Part shown: positions 44,363 to 51,825 of the stretch, piece after piece | Numbering within the stretch: position 1 is the stretch's first letter | How the letters are laid out: each line of letters opens with the position of its first letter | DNA from: Phaeocystidibacter luteus | GTDB lineage: Bacteria > Bacteroidota > Bacteroidia > Flavobacteriales > Schleiferiaceae | DNA length: 64,000 bases | NCBI RefSeq assembly: GCF_008933115.1 | Contig: NZ_WBVO01000001.1 | Coordinates: 434,001-498,000 of the forward strand | Reading direction: 5' to 3' | The notes under the pieces: model-generated | What the model was told of the DNA's origin: nothing | What the model saw: the letters and a program-made list of their open reading frames with translations, nothing else | The model's database searches: none | Made by a program: the position numbers and the translations under genes

Positions 44363-45080
44363 CGATGTAAGGATTAAACATGAGTTGCACCCATCCAAAA
44401 ATTCGGCAGCTGTTAAACGCACTCCCGAAAGATGCACGAAGTAGAATTTCATTCGGATTGGTGACCGCATCAGCCGACACGTTGAACGTCAGCCCCGTTG
44501 TAGTGTCAACAAGGTTCCGCTCTGAAGAGTAAGCGCCCGTATTTGCACCACCAGAGGTGACACTCATGGCGCCCTCAATAATGCTATCTCGAACTGTTAT
44601 TTCCGGCCCTACACCTGTTGACAGCTCAGCTCGTAAACGCACTTCATAAAAACACGTCATGCCGTCCGGTACTTGAATATTGAAATCGGCCACTCCGCCG
44701 ATAAAGATTTCTTCGTTTGTAAAAGATGCACCTCCAGCAATGGACTTAATCAAGTTCGTCCGTACTACGTAAGTGTCACCAGCAGCGGCAAACTGGCCAT
44801 ATTGTTCACCAGAATATATTGTTGAAAGTAGAAGTGCAGAGTTAGCAGCTGTGTCTGCATCTTGCACCCTTTGAAGTGCAGATGTGATGGCCGCAGCTGT
44901 TTCAAGGTTCCCACCAGCTCCACCACTACCCTCGTATGGCAATGCGTTGTACGCCGTTACCCCGTCCGCAATCTTAGCTAAGGCATAATCTGTCTCTACG
45001 ATTGATGTACCGATAGGATACACCTTGTTAAGTGCTGTCAGCTCCGATCTGAGTGCTCTTATGATTTGTGTAGTGGCCAT
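44355..45080 (-). CDS. Probable virion protein (241 aa)
   Basis: The N-terminal third is helical (RALRSELTALNKVY). The rest is Gly/Ala/Ser/Thr-rich and beta-stranded, with FIGGVADFNIQVPDGMTCFYEVRLRAEL-like strand pairs. It lacks spans, charge clusters and enzyme motifs. It follows the spike gene by two bases and precedes the peptidase. Composition and position suggest a spike, vertex or capsid-decoration protein. No family recognised. Confidence 0.65.
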   Translation of the reverse strand: MATTQIIRALRSELTALNKVYPIGTSIVETDYALAKIADGVTAYNALPYEGSGGAGGNLETAAAITSALQRVQDADTAANSALLLSTIYSGEQYGQFAAAGDTYVVRTNLIKSIAGGASFTNEEIFIGGVADFNIQVPDGMTCFYEVRLRAELSTGVGPEITVRDSIIEGAMSVTSGGANTGAYSSERNLVDTTTGLTFNVSADAVTNPNEILLRASFGSAFNSCRIFGWVQLMFNPYIDA

Positions 45081-45082
45081 AA

Positions 45083-46267
45083 CTATACTTTCAGGGTTTC
45101 ACTCCATACAATTTCAGCTGTCCATCGAATACTCGTAGCGGCCAGCCCCGTAGCTTCTACATTCAAACATCCGCGTACCACATCTGCTACTAAATTCACA
45201 TCCGCAGTGCTAAGGTTATTGAACAACACATCTTTGTCGGTCACTCCAACAATTGCCACGGTTGCCGCACCGACATCGCGCTTTACACAACCGCGAAGAT
45301 TCCATTTTGCCATGTTCGACGTTCCTACTTGGACCGCACCTACATGGATTTGGAATTCCCAAACACTGTTATCCCTTAGAATCAAAGGCGATAAGCCAAC
45401 CCCCTCACTTAAAGGAATCGGAGTAGCATCAGGCGTATTGTAGATAAGCATACAACGTCCTACGGTGGGTTTATTCACGTTCGCGTCGCTTGCAGCAAGT
45501 CCATATCCATACCCGACTGATCCATCGACATGAGCAAGAGCAGTTCGACCGATACCAAATGCATATTCTCCCGTCACATCGGAACTTTGGAAGCCTGTTG
45601 AGTTGTTTCCAGTTACGTCAGCTTGTTGGAATGCAAAACCATATTGTCCGGTTGCTCTGGAAGAGCTTCCGAATGTGAAAGAGTTGTCGCCGAGTGCGTT
45701 CCCGAAATGACCAATGTTGTTGGCGCTTTGTCCTGTTGCGTTTGAAAGAAAGCCAAGCGCGAGAAGTGATGAGAATAAGGAAGTATCGTAGCTCGCATTA
45801 AAAGAGCCGTCTTCAACCCAAGACGCAATTGGCCCTGATACACCTATGTGATCTGTCGCGAGCGCCAAGGCAGACAGTGAGTCTTCACTATCATACACCC
45901 CTTTTGCATCTGTCGTGATAGGTTCTTTCGTCAGCAAATTACCAGTCCCTGACCGTACTGCCCGAACCCAGTAACCAGAGCCTCTACCTGTTGCTTCATA
46001 GATATTTTCACCATCGGGAACTAGAACATCTGTAGTATAATAGAATACGCCGCCCGTAGCATCAAAATTGCCGACGATTAGTGTATTTGCATTTTGATCT
46101 GTACCAACACCATAACCCTGCATCGATGCGATGTCAGACACAACAACCAAAGAACCATTTCCGGTTCCTGAAGCGAGTTCTTTGAGCACATCCCAAAACT
46201 CACGCGGATCGGTATACGTCTTCTTGTAACCGATAAAAATTTTCTGTAACAGTTCCGCAGTAGTCAT
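45083..46267 (-). CDS. Spike/receptor-binding protein with YadA-like beta-roll repeats
   Basis: Residues about 170-250 consist of short repeats in which small residues, Gly and Phe recur every 12-16 positions (for example NIGHFGNALGDNSFTFG, then SRATGQYGFAFQ, TGNNSTGFQSSD, TGEYAFGIGRTA). This is the left-handed beta-roll seen in YadA heads and trimeric phage fibres. The N-terminal 150 residues look like a virion-attachment region. The C-terminal 120 residues form a beta-rich knob. It is probably a homotrimeric host-recognition spike. It lies among the late structural genes. Confidence 0.72.
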   Translation of the reverse strand: MTTAELLQKIFIGYKKTYTDPREFWDVLKELASGTGNGSLVVVSDIASMQGYGVGTDQNANTLIVGNFDATGGVFYYTTDVLVPDGENIYEATGRGSGYWVRAVRSGTGNLLTKEPITTDAKGVYDSEDSLSALALATDHIGVSGPIASWVEDGSFNASYDTSLFSSLLALGFLSNATGQSANNIGHFGNALGDNSFTFGSSSRATGQYGFAFQQADVTGNNSTGFQSSDVTGEYAFGIGRTALAHVDGSVGYGYGLAASDANVNKPTVGRCMLIYNTPDATPIPLSEGVGLSPLILRDNSVWEFQIHVGAVQVGTSNMAKWNLRGCVKRDVGAATVAIVGVTDKDVLFNNLSTADVNLVADVVRGCLNVEATGLAATSIRWTAEIVWSETLKV

Positions 46268-46278
46268 TCCATTTGGGT

Positions 46279-46542
46279 TTAATCAATGAACATCAAGTAG
46301 ATTGTACCACCTCCAGGGTCAACCTCGGTAACTTCTAGGTATGAGCTGTCCGACTCAATAGGCCACAGAACCTCTTGAGGTAATGGGATTGTTACGCCGT
46401 TAATTTGGATAGCCGCATTTGCACCTCCAGTAGCGTAGACCTGTCCCCTTCGCACGTTTGAAATTGGCTCGGAAGGCGGTGCAGATGCACCAGTTTGCTG
46501 GAAGGAAATGATTTTTGCATTCTGTACTACGTAGCCACTCAT
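46279..46542 (-). CDS. Small beta-rich virion candidate (87 aa)
   Basis: 87 residues beginning MSGYVVQNAKIISFQQTG and ending GGTIYLMFID, with strands separated by Gly/Pro turns and no spans. It sits 11 bases from the spike gene and 10 from the preceding membrane protein gene, within a tight late operon. Its size would fit a minor capsid, cement or vertex-base protein. I recognise no family. Confidence 0.6.
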   Translation of the reverse strand: MSGYVVQNAKIISFQQTGASAPPSEPISNVRRGQVYATGGANAAIQINGVTIPLPQEVLWPIESDSSYLEVTEVDPGGGTIYLMFID

Positions 46543-46552
46543 TCTTTAGGTA

Positions 46553-47101
46553 TTATTGAATGCCCGCACCGGTCATCCAGGTTAGTGCAATTTCAGCTTG
46601 AGGTACGAGGTCATCTGCATATCTCTCAATAGTCTGTTTGAGCGTGCCATAATCTCCTGTACCCCACCCTGCACGATCAGTATTCATGTAGCGCTGATTC
46701 CAGTCGTTTACAACCATGACCCTGCGCGAATCACTTAAAGTGTTAAATCGACCCCACAACTCGTTTATCCGATCTCCATTACCCCATAGATTCCAATGCT
46801 CTTCATAAGCAACGTGAATGCTATCTGTAAGTGGTTTTGGTGACCAGCTGCCGCCTCCTCCAGACGAAGAGCCTCCTCCAGTTGTGTAAATCGGAACTTC
46901 AACCTGGCTTTCTTCGTCATTTCCCCAAAGTTTGTCCCAGAATGAAGGTTCATTAGCTGCCATTTCCCCCTTGTTCTTTCCAGCTTTGTAGATGAAATAG
47001 ATAATCACAAATACAATGATGAGCGTGATAATTGAAGGGTTCTTCAACCATCCACCCACTTTAGTGACTACGCCTTGTGCAGCTGTACCTATTGCTTTCA
47101 T
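46553..47101 (-). CDS. Membrane protein with Gly/Ser linker (182 aa), virion candidate
   Basis: The N-terminal span (about residues 22-41: PSIITLIIVFVIIYFIYKAG) is followed by an interfacial motif EPSFWDKLWG (about 51-60). A glycine/serine linker (about 78-88) then leads to a soluble helical domain rich in Trp and Tyr (about 95-180). The start overlaps the stop of the 453-residue upstream gene by four bases. The layout suggests a virion membrane protein that projects a domain from the lipid layer. Function unknown. Confidence 0.68.
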   Translation of the reverse strand: MKAIGTAAQGVVTKVGGWLKNPSIITLIIVFVIIYFIYKAGKNKGEMAANEPSFWDKLWGNDEESQVEVPIYTTGGGSSSGGGGSWSPKPLTDSIHVAYEEHWNLWGNGDRINELWGRFNTLSDSRRVMVVNDWNQRYMNTDRAGWGTGDYGTLKQTIERYADDLVPQAEIALTWMTGAGIQ

Positions 47102-48459
47102 CCGTTCCAGATTCTTTGCCAGAATGACCCGGCAGTGTTATTTGCTTTTTCCATGAGCTTCTTGTCTACGCGAGGTGTAACGTTTGGCTTCGTCGATGCT
47201 GGAGCATCTACACCAGGGATGTCATACCGTCCAGGGTTTTGAGCCCACCGAAACAACCCTTCAGCGGTTAGTGGTAACCGTTTCTTATTGACGGCCAGAG
47301 CATCCATTATTTGACTGTTTGGCTTTCGTAGTTTGTTCAAACGATGTCCATATTCAAGAACCTGTTTTGGGGTTAGCGTAAAATGTTGCTCAATTTCCTT
47401 TTGAACTTCCTTCACCTCTTCTCGAGTTCCGTCCACGAATAACTCAAGCTGATCGCCAACACCCTCTTCTTTCTTGGGCTCTTTAGCTGGCTCTGGTTTA
47501 GGCTCTGTAGGTTTCGTATCAGATTTTCCGTGAAGCAACTCAAAATAGAGTTCATTCAAGGTTTTGGAAGAAAGGTCCGTTTCAGAAAGGGCTGAATTCG
47601 TTCCATGAATTGAAGCTCTAGTGAGCTTACGCTGCCAAACCTTGTTCTTCGGACTCCACCTAAAACCGTTTGATTTGAGCTTCTTTCTTTCATCAGCTGA
47701 AGGAATCTCATCAAAGCGAATCTGTACTCGATCATCAGCAAAGTTTAGAATCACTTCACCACCATCGAATGAAACAGAATTGCCGCCCTCAGATTTGGCG
47801 GCGGCTTGTTTCTTCTTGAGAAGTTTAACCCTTCCCTCTATTCGCTTAATATTCGCAAGGTTGTTGCTCAACTCGAATTGCTGGTAGCCTCGGCGATTCC
47901 CTCTTTCTGGGTTCATAAGGCTATCAATAAGCTGATCTTTCAAACCAAGATCGAGAAGACGCTTTTTCACATCCTTCTTTGAACGAAGGACAGCGTTGAC
48001 TTCCTTCATTAACTTGTGAGCCTCTTTGCGCTCGGCCAGGTCAGATTCGAGTCGTTTTAGCTCGGCATCTGGCAGGTAATACCCTTCTCTTTTGCGCTTC
48101 CCTTTCTGGAACCTAGAGAGGGCTTTATCTATGAAGTCATGAAGCTCGTTGTGTCGCTTCATTTCCACATCCAAAGCCTTATTATTTCGATCGGTTGGAA
48201 ATTTAGCTGGACCGGTAATCATTGGGCTGGCCGTGCGCGATTTCGCGCTTATTACGTCTTGCACCTTCGAGCGATATCGCTTGTAGAAGGTCTCAAGTTC
48301 AGCATCTGAAGCACCGGCTTCTTGTAGTGCCTTGATACGATCCTCTAAGATGCTTTGATAATCAGAAATGAAACGATCCCCTCTCTTTTCGGGTGAGAAG
48401 GAGATCCAGTCGAAAGCGCGACGCGCTCTCTCTTTTAAATCTGTGATATCAAACTTCAT
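47098..48459 (-). CDS. 453-aa late protein with large-polyvalent-protein-type domain
   Basis: The N-terminal 200 residues are highly charged and coiled. Residues about 230-275 contain VILNFADDRVQIRFDEIPS and KLKSNGFRWSPKNKVWQRKL, a motif shared by polyvalent proteins of phages and mobile elements. A Pro/Glu/Lys-rich linker follows (about 310-335), then a helical domain and a C-terminus GSFWQRIWNG. Polyvalent proteins are often injected with phage DNA to counter host defence. Its place among virion genes fits an injected or internal protein. The motif match is from memory of the family and the role is inference. Confidence 0.7.
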   Translation of the reverse strand: MKFDITDLKERARRAFDWISFSPEKRGDRFISDYQSILEDRIKALQEAGASDAELETFYKRYRSKVQDVISAKSRTASPMITGPAKFPTDRNNKALDVEMKRHNELHDFIDKALSRFQKGKRKREGYYLPDAELKRLESDLAERKEAHKLMKEVNAVLRSKKDVKKRLLDLGLKDQLIDSLMNPERGNRRGYQQFELSNNLANIKRIEGRVKLLKKKQAAAKSEGGNSVSFDGGEVILNFADDRVQIRFDEIPSADERKKLKSNGFRWSPKNKVWQRKLTRASIHGTNSALSETDLSSKTLNELYFELLHGKSDTKPTEPKPEPAKEPKKEEGVGDQLELFVDGTREEVKEVQKEIEQHFTLTPKQVLEYGHRLNKLRKPNSQIMDALAVNKKRLPLTAEGLFRWAQNPGRYDIPGVDAPASTKPNVTPRVDKKLMEKANNTAGSFWQRIWNG

Positions 48460-48465
48460 CAGAGC

Positions 48466-48612
48466 TTACTTGAACTTACTTGCAATGGCAACACCTGCAA
48501 TAGTGCCGATCATTACACCGACAAAAACAGCTACCCCTAGTGCTACTAGAGAGAGCTGATCTACCGTCACATGGTGACGTATTCCATCGCTTCCGAAAAT
48601 TCCGTTTTCCAT
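48466..48612 (-). CDS. Small membrane protein (48 aa)
   Basis: MENGIFGSDG start, one strongly hydrophobic span (about residues 20-44: LSLVALGVAVFVGVMIGTIA) and the C-terminus ASKFK. Its ATG directly abuts the TAA of the upstream frame, and the next gene starts six bases on. This continuous packing supports it despite the short length. It is one of a cassette of single-span proteins, probably virion membrane components. Confidence 0.65.
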   Translation of the reverse strand: MENGIFGSDGIRHHVTVDQLSLVALGVAVFVGVMIGTIAGVAIASKFK

Positions 48613-48947
48613 TTACAATGACATTACACGGTCGTACTCTGACCGGGTTAACTCACCATTCGGCAAAATGCCCAGAGGAGCCAGGGCCTTGTCCGTGAGA
48701 GGACCGAACACCCCATCCACTGCCAGAATATTCATAAAGTCCATTCGCGCTAACGCCAGCGCGTTGAGCTTTCCTTGGAGCTCTTTGACTACCGGCGCTG
48801 GTGAGTGACCGTAGCGAAAGGGGAATGTCGAGCTTGAGCCCGTTCTTATTCCGGCTACTTCTTGTCTTTTTTTTTTGATCGTGCCACGTACACTCCGATG
48901 CCAATAACAGCAGCTAGTACGAGACCGATAATCAACCACTTTTTCAT
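48613..48947 (-). CDS. Putative frameshifted membrane-anchored peptidoglycan-binding protein
   Basis: Two frames overlap at a run of ten A (plus-strand T at 48867-48876). The first encodes a 30-residue membrane anchor from ATG 48947. The other, without a good start of its own, encodes a peptidoglycan-binding-type domain (VVKELQGKLNALAL, then AVDGVFGPLTDKAL) ending at 48613. A -1 slip, or one extra A added by polymerase, would join them into a protein of about 111 residues. A damaged gene or sequencing error in the run is the alternative. A membrane-tethered peptidoglycan binder suits a virus that must cross the wall. Confidence 0.5.
48855..48947 (-). CDS. 30-aa membrane anchor (unshifted product)
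   Basis: Begins MKKWLIIGLVLAAVIG; one span, then a Lys-rich tail ending KKKDKK before TAG. It is the product if no slippage occurs at the A10 run. The hydrophobic span followed by basic residues matches the other mini-membrane proteins of this cassette. Confidence 0.55.
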   Translation of the reverse strand: MKKWLIIGLVLAAVIGIGVYVARSKKKDKK

Positions 48948-48965
48948 GGGTTCAATTCTCAAGGG

Positions 48966-49082
48966 TTAAACATCTGCCTGGTTCTTTTTAAACCAGTGCA
49001 TTTTTATCCACTCGACCAGAAGCGTTGAGACAATCCCCACCAATAGACTAATGACGATTGTTTGTACAAGCTTTTGGTTCAT
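48966..49082 (-). CDS. Small membrane protein (38 aa)
   Basis: MNQKLVQTIV start with one span (about residues 7-24) and the tail EWIKMHWFKKNQADV, which is aromatic and basic. It lies 18 bases upstream of the A10-containing gene and 11 downstream of the next small gene. It is too short for most gene finders, but it is supported by its span and by fitting the operon spacing. Confidence 0.55.
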   Translation of the reverse strand: MNQKLVQTIVISLLVGIVSTLLVEWIKMHWFKKNQADV

Positions 49083-49093
49083 AGCTTCCTGAT

Positions 49094-49249
49094 TTAGGCA
49101 GTCGTAGCTGGTTCCTCTTCAGGGTTGGCAGCTCTAGCTCTACGAGCCTTCACCTTTGGCGCAACGTAAGCGTAGGTCATTGACCCGGTTACAATTGCGA
49201 GGAATAGGGCTCCAAACAAAAACAAGAAGACTTTTCCTGACATTTTCAT
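49094..49249 (-). CDS. Small membrane protein (51 aa)
   Basis: MKMSGKVFLF start and a span of about 20 residues (7-28), then a basic segment (PKVKARRARAA) and an acidic tail (PEEEPATTA). It sits 19 bases after the stop of the upstream gene. It is part of the mini-membrane-protein cassette of the element. Confidence 0.58.
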   Translation of the reverse strand: MKMSGKVFLFLFGALFLAIVTGSMTYAYVAPKVKARRARAANPEEEPATTA

Positions 49250-49268
49250 GATACACTGTGTATTATGG

Positions 49269-49619
49269 TTACTCTTCGATTAATTCATACAAGTCCGTTT
49301 CAGGGTTGATGTAAATCACATACCCATCTGGGACTAAATCAATATTGTGTTGAGTCATTTGATAGAATGCCTCATTCTTTGCACGTTCTCTGGTATGCCC
49401 TACTCGATCGCGTGGATCTTCGATATACCAACCTTCCCACCCTGGAATCAAATTCCTTCGAGCTTTGTAGATCTTACTCGCCCAGGCGTTCAATTCACGC
49501 ATGAAAATGCGCTTCTGCTTTTCTACACGAGTTTCATTCACTCGTTTGTAGATGAAGTACGCGCCGGCTAGTACACCGACGATCAGAAGGACGATCAAAA
49601 ATTTGTTCAGCTTATTCAT
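49269..49619 (-). CDS. Single-span membrane protein with soluble domain (116 aa)
   Basis: Start at 49619 (MNKLNKFLIVLLIVGVL), two bases after the upstream stop; the longer frame from 49679 overlaps that gene. The span covers about residues 6-24. The remaining 90 residues form a mixed soluble domain with IPGWEGWYIEDPRDR and a final acidic ELIEE. The arrangement suggests a type II virion membrane protein. Family not recognised. Confidence 0.68.
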   Translation of the reverse strand: MNKLNKFLIVLLIVGVLAGAYFIYKRVNETRVEKQKRIFMRELNAWASKIYKARRNLIPGWEGWYIEDPRDRVGHTRERAKNEAFYQMTQHNIDLVPDGYVIYINPETDLYELIEE

Positions 49620-49621
49620 GC

Positions 49622-49900
49622 TTAATCTTTCAAAATCCACCACAGAATCAGAAGCCCGACTATTGCGCCCCCTACCCATGCTCCATACTTCTCAAAACTA
49701 TTCAGCAACACTCCCTGCTGAGTGTCAAAGCGATCGTCTTCGTAGCTCTGCCGTTCGCACAAATCCTGTTGTGCTCGAGCCTGTTGGTAGCATTCCTGAC
49801 ACTGTGCAGTAACACCGCCCGCCCATGTATGGCATGAAGCCTGGAACCATCCAGATTTCATGTTATCGCAACGCTTTTTATATCGACCGCAATTAGACAT
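49622..49900 (-). CDS. Cysteine-rich protein with C-terminal membrane anchor (92 aa)
   Basis: Start at 49900 (MSNCGRYKKRCDN), overlapping the upstream stop by one base (TAATG). Six cysteines lie in the first 50 residues (C4, C11, then a Cys near residue 23 and the trio CQECYQQ...LC). A long polar helix follows, and a C-terminal span WVGGAIVGLLILWWILKD. Disulfide or metal knots are possible. Tail-anchored topology is shared with the protein at 50302-50838. Confidence 0.65.
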   Translation of the reverse strand: MSNCGRYKKRCDNMKSGWFQASCHTWAGGVTAQCQECYQQARAQQDLCERQSYEDDRFDTQQGVLLNSFEKYGAWVGGAIVGLLILWWILKD

Positions 49901-50085
49901 TACTTCTTTCGAATAAAGATCAGAGCTACTAAGAGCGCTGATAACATCAGTACAATGAGGACCGTCCAAAGCATAGCGTTATCTCTGTCGCGAGTGCCCC
50001 ACATCGGAGTGTACCCGGAAGTCTTGTTTCCCAAAACCTGGTTACCAAGACCTAAGCCAGCTGTGATGGTCTCAATTAATCCCAT
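49900..50085 (-). CDS. Small membrane protein (61 aa)
   Basis: A glycine-rich N-terminal half (ETITAGLGLGNQVLGNKTSG) and a C-terminal span (about residues 38-57: MLWTVLIVLMLSALLVALIF) ending in the basic RKK. Stop and next start overlap by one base. It shares the polar/Gly N-terminus, span and basic tail pattern with its neighbour at 50087-50302, which suggests related roles in a virion membrane. Confidence 0.68.
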   Translation of the reverse strand: MGLIETITAGLGLGNQVLGNKTSGYTPMWGTRDRDNAMLWTVLIVLMLSALLVALIFIRKK

Positions 50086-50086
50086 C

Positions 50087-50302
50087 TTACTTGCGCTTTA
50101 ATAGCACCACGGCGACAATGACTACCGTCACAATTGCCAACCCACCGAAGATGAGTCCGGTATAGTTGCGTTGGTTACGCTGTGGGGTAGGCATTTGCTG
50201 CTGAGAGTTGTTCGTTCCAAACACCCCTCCCAACACTTGGCCTCCATAGCGTAGGATTTGATCCCAGTCAACGCCTTCAGTATCTTTTACCTTTTCGTCC
50301 AC
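50087..50302 (-). CDS. Small membrane protein (71 aa)
   Basis: A polar N-terminal part with RYGGQVLGGVFGTNNSQQQ and a Pro/Gln linker, then a C-terminal span (about residues 48-67: TGLIFGGLAIVTVVIVAVVLL) and the tail KRK. The start overlaps the stop of the 178-residue upstream gene by one base. Probably a tail-anchored component of the viral membrane. Confidence 0.68.
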   Translation of the reverse strand: MDEKVKDTEGVDWDQILRYGGQVLGGVFGTNNSQQQMPTPQRNQRNYTGLIFGGLAIVTVVIVAVVLLKRK

Positions 50303-50838
50303 TATTTCCAGTTTTTAATCAGTACACAAGCCAAAACCACCACTGCCAGAGAGGTGAGAATTACAAACCAATCTGGCCCTTTCTTCTTTCCACAACCGCA
50401 CGGCTTCTTAGCGCCGTTTGAATGTGTTGCGTCGTCATCGTCCTCTTCACCCTCTTCGTCTAATTCAGGGCTATTGAAATCCCTAAACGTGTCGATCACT
50501 AAACCAAGCTCTTCGCTAAACACATCGCTCCATACGGGCTCTACTGAATGGTCCTTTGAAAGCTCTTCCCCGTACACAATATTGAAGGAGTCCAAGATTT
50601 CGGCTCCTTCCCATCCAAGCGGATCGGGACCAAAGTCAAACATTGAATTCCAATCCCCATCGGAAAGTGATGGGCCGACTTCTAAAACTAAGTCGAGGAG
50701 AGAAGATGGGTCTAAACTCGCCCCTGTCAAGCCGAGCCCGAGCATAGCCGCCTGAATCTTCGCGGGATTGTTGTATACAATCACCTTGAGAAGGTAAAGC
50801 GGTTCAGTGCTGAGTTTATTTGCAGTTGCTTGTGACAT
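50302..50838 (-). CDS. Tail-anchored acidic protein (178 aa), virion candidate
   Basis: Residues 1-125 form an acidic helical domain (LLKVIVYNNPAKIQAAML, then VLEVGPSLSDGDWNSMF). An Asp/Glu run (about 128-140) and a Cys/Lys motif KKPCGCGKKKG follow, then a C-terminal span (WFVILTSLAVVVLACVL) and NWK. It is the first gene after the capsid candidate and its terminator. The soluble domain held to a membrane by a C-terminal anchor would suit a protein linking capsid shell and membrane (inference). Confidence 0.68.
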   Translation of the reverse strand: MSQATANKLSTEPLYLLKVIVYNNPAKIQAAMLGLGLTGASLDPSSLLDLVLEVGPSLSDGDWNSMFDFGPDPLGWEGAEILDSFNIVYGEELSKDHSVEPVWSDVFSEELGLVIDTFRDFNSPELDEEGEEDDDDATHSNGAKKPCGCGKKKGPDWFVILTSLAVVVLACVLIKNWK

Positions 50839-50856
50839 GGAAACTTCTTTTTAGTA

Positions 50857-50891
50857 AAAAAGGCCCGCCCAATGACTCAGGCGGGCCTTTT
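50857..50891 (-). terminator. Terminator after the capsid candidate
   Basis: An 11-bp stem (AAAGGCCCGCC/GGCGGGCCTTT) with a 10-base loop and T's on both sides. It lies within the late region, so it may limit readthrough and make capsid mRNA the most abundant. Confidence 0.85.
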
Positions 50892-50915
50892 GCTTCAGGA
50901 GATCGACGTATGCGA

Positions 50916-51557
50916 TTAAATCACATTCAATTCAGACCCTACAAAGAAGGTCAGAACAACCGTAGTGTTCGCCGCAACATTGATAAGGAGCCCAGAGCTC
51001 TTATCAAACTTGAACGGCTGATTGAACGTCAGAAGTTTGTCGTTTTGCTGCGTGTTACGCTGAGCGGTCTCAGGGTAAATCGGATTCAAACTAAATCCTC
51101 CACCGATGTCAGCGCGACCGTACTTAAAGTCTTCGCTAAACTGGGCACTCGTTCCGGTGCTCACAGTGTAGTTAAAACCTTTGGTGATGATTGGGCTCAA
51201 TTCAATTGAGCGCTGGAATGCCGTGTAAGACGGGGCACTCGTTCCGTCAGGATCAGTGTATGCACCTCCTAGAATGGCCGCAACCATACCGAGAGGGTCA
51301 CCAATCATGTATGCAGTTGTCGCACCTGTCGCGGAGTTATCCAGCGTAAAGCGCAGGGTCGATACAAAAGGGTTTTGCATCGGGGTAGAAACCGCCGATG
51401 TGCCCACCCCACCAAGCTGCGGAATTTCACCTGGAGCGGTGCGTACCTCTGGTGCATGCACGAGGCTTTCCATAGCCTGGGCACGATTGGCAGGCATAAT
51501 AATCTCTCGTACCTGCATTGGTTTCACGGCTCCGCCGTTTCTTGCCACCTTGGTCAT
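50916..51557 (-). CDS. Candidate major capsid protein (213 aa, beta-rich)
   Basis: No span and no enzyme motif. After a flexible N-terminal 55 residues it is dominated by predicted beta strands (NPFVSTLRFTLDN, TTAYMIGDP, FQRSIELSPIITKGFNYTV, SGLLINVAANTTVVLTFFVG) with Gly/Asn/Thr turns, as in jelly-roll capsid proteins. It has its own upstream regulatory region and a strong terminator, the usual sign of a highly expressed virion protein. At 213 residues a single jelly roll is more likely than a double one. The assignment is inferred from composition and context; no close homologue is recalled. Confidence 0.55.
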   Translation of the reverse strand: MTKVARNGGAVKPMQVREIIMPANRAQAMESLVHAPEVRTAPGEIPQLGGVGTSAVSTPMQNPFVSTLRFTLDNSATGATTAYMIGDPLGMVAAILGGAYTDPDGTSAPSYTAFQRSIELSPIITKGFNYTVSTGTSAQFSEDFKYGRADIGGGFSLNPIYPETAQRNTQQNDKLLTFNQPFKFDKSSGLLINVAANTTVVLTFFVGSELNVI

Positions 51558-51702
51558 AATCTTCGTTATTTATGAGACATCGTTCATTGCGATATTGAGT
51601 CTCAAAATTGCGACTGTATTGACTTGAATTGCAATATGTTGCGCGAATCAGGGCGACAAGTGTATAGAAATGAGATCTTCAGCATAGCAAATCAAACCCA
51701 GA

Positions 51703-51718
51703 AGTATCGTTTTGAGAC
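51703..51718 (+). promoter_or_regulatory. Element operator-like motif, copy 3
   Basis: AGTATCGTTTTGAGAC in the 268-base divergent region between the capsid candidate and a rightward membrane gene. The interval holds no other supported feature. Confidence 0.5.
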
Positions 51719-51825
51719 TGAGGAAACACTATCTCATCAATCATGCGCTGATTATCAATAACTTAGATTAGTTGCTGATGTGGATGCAAAAAGTGATAAT
51801 TTTGGGTTCACTAACCACAATTCGG

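Noticed and set aside
48653-48904. Third frame across the A10 run
   Set aside because: Lacks any domain pattern; the other two frames have a membrane span and a peptidoglycan-binding domain respectively.
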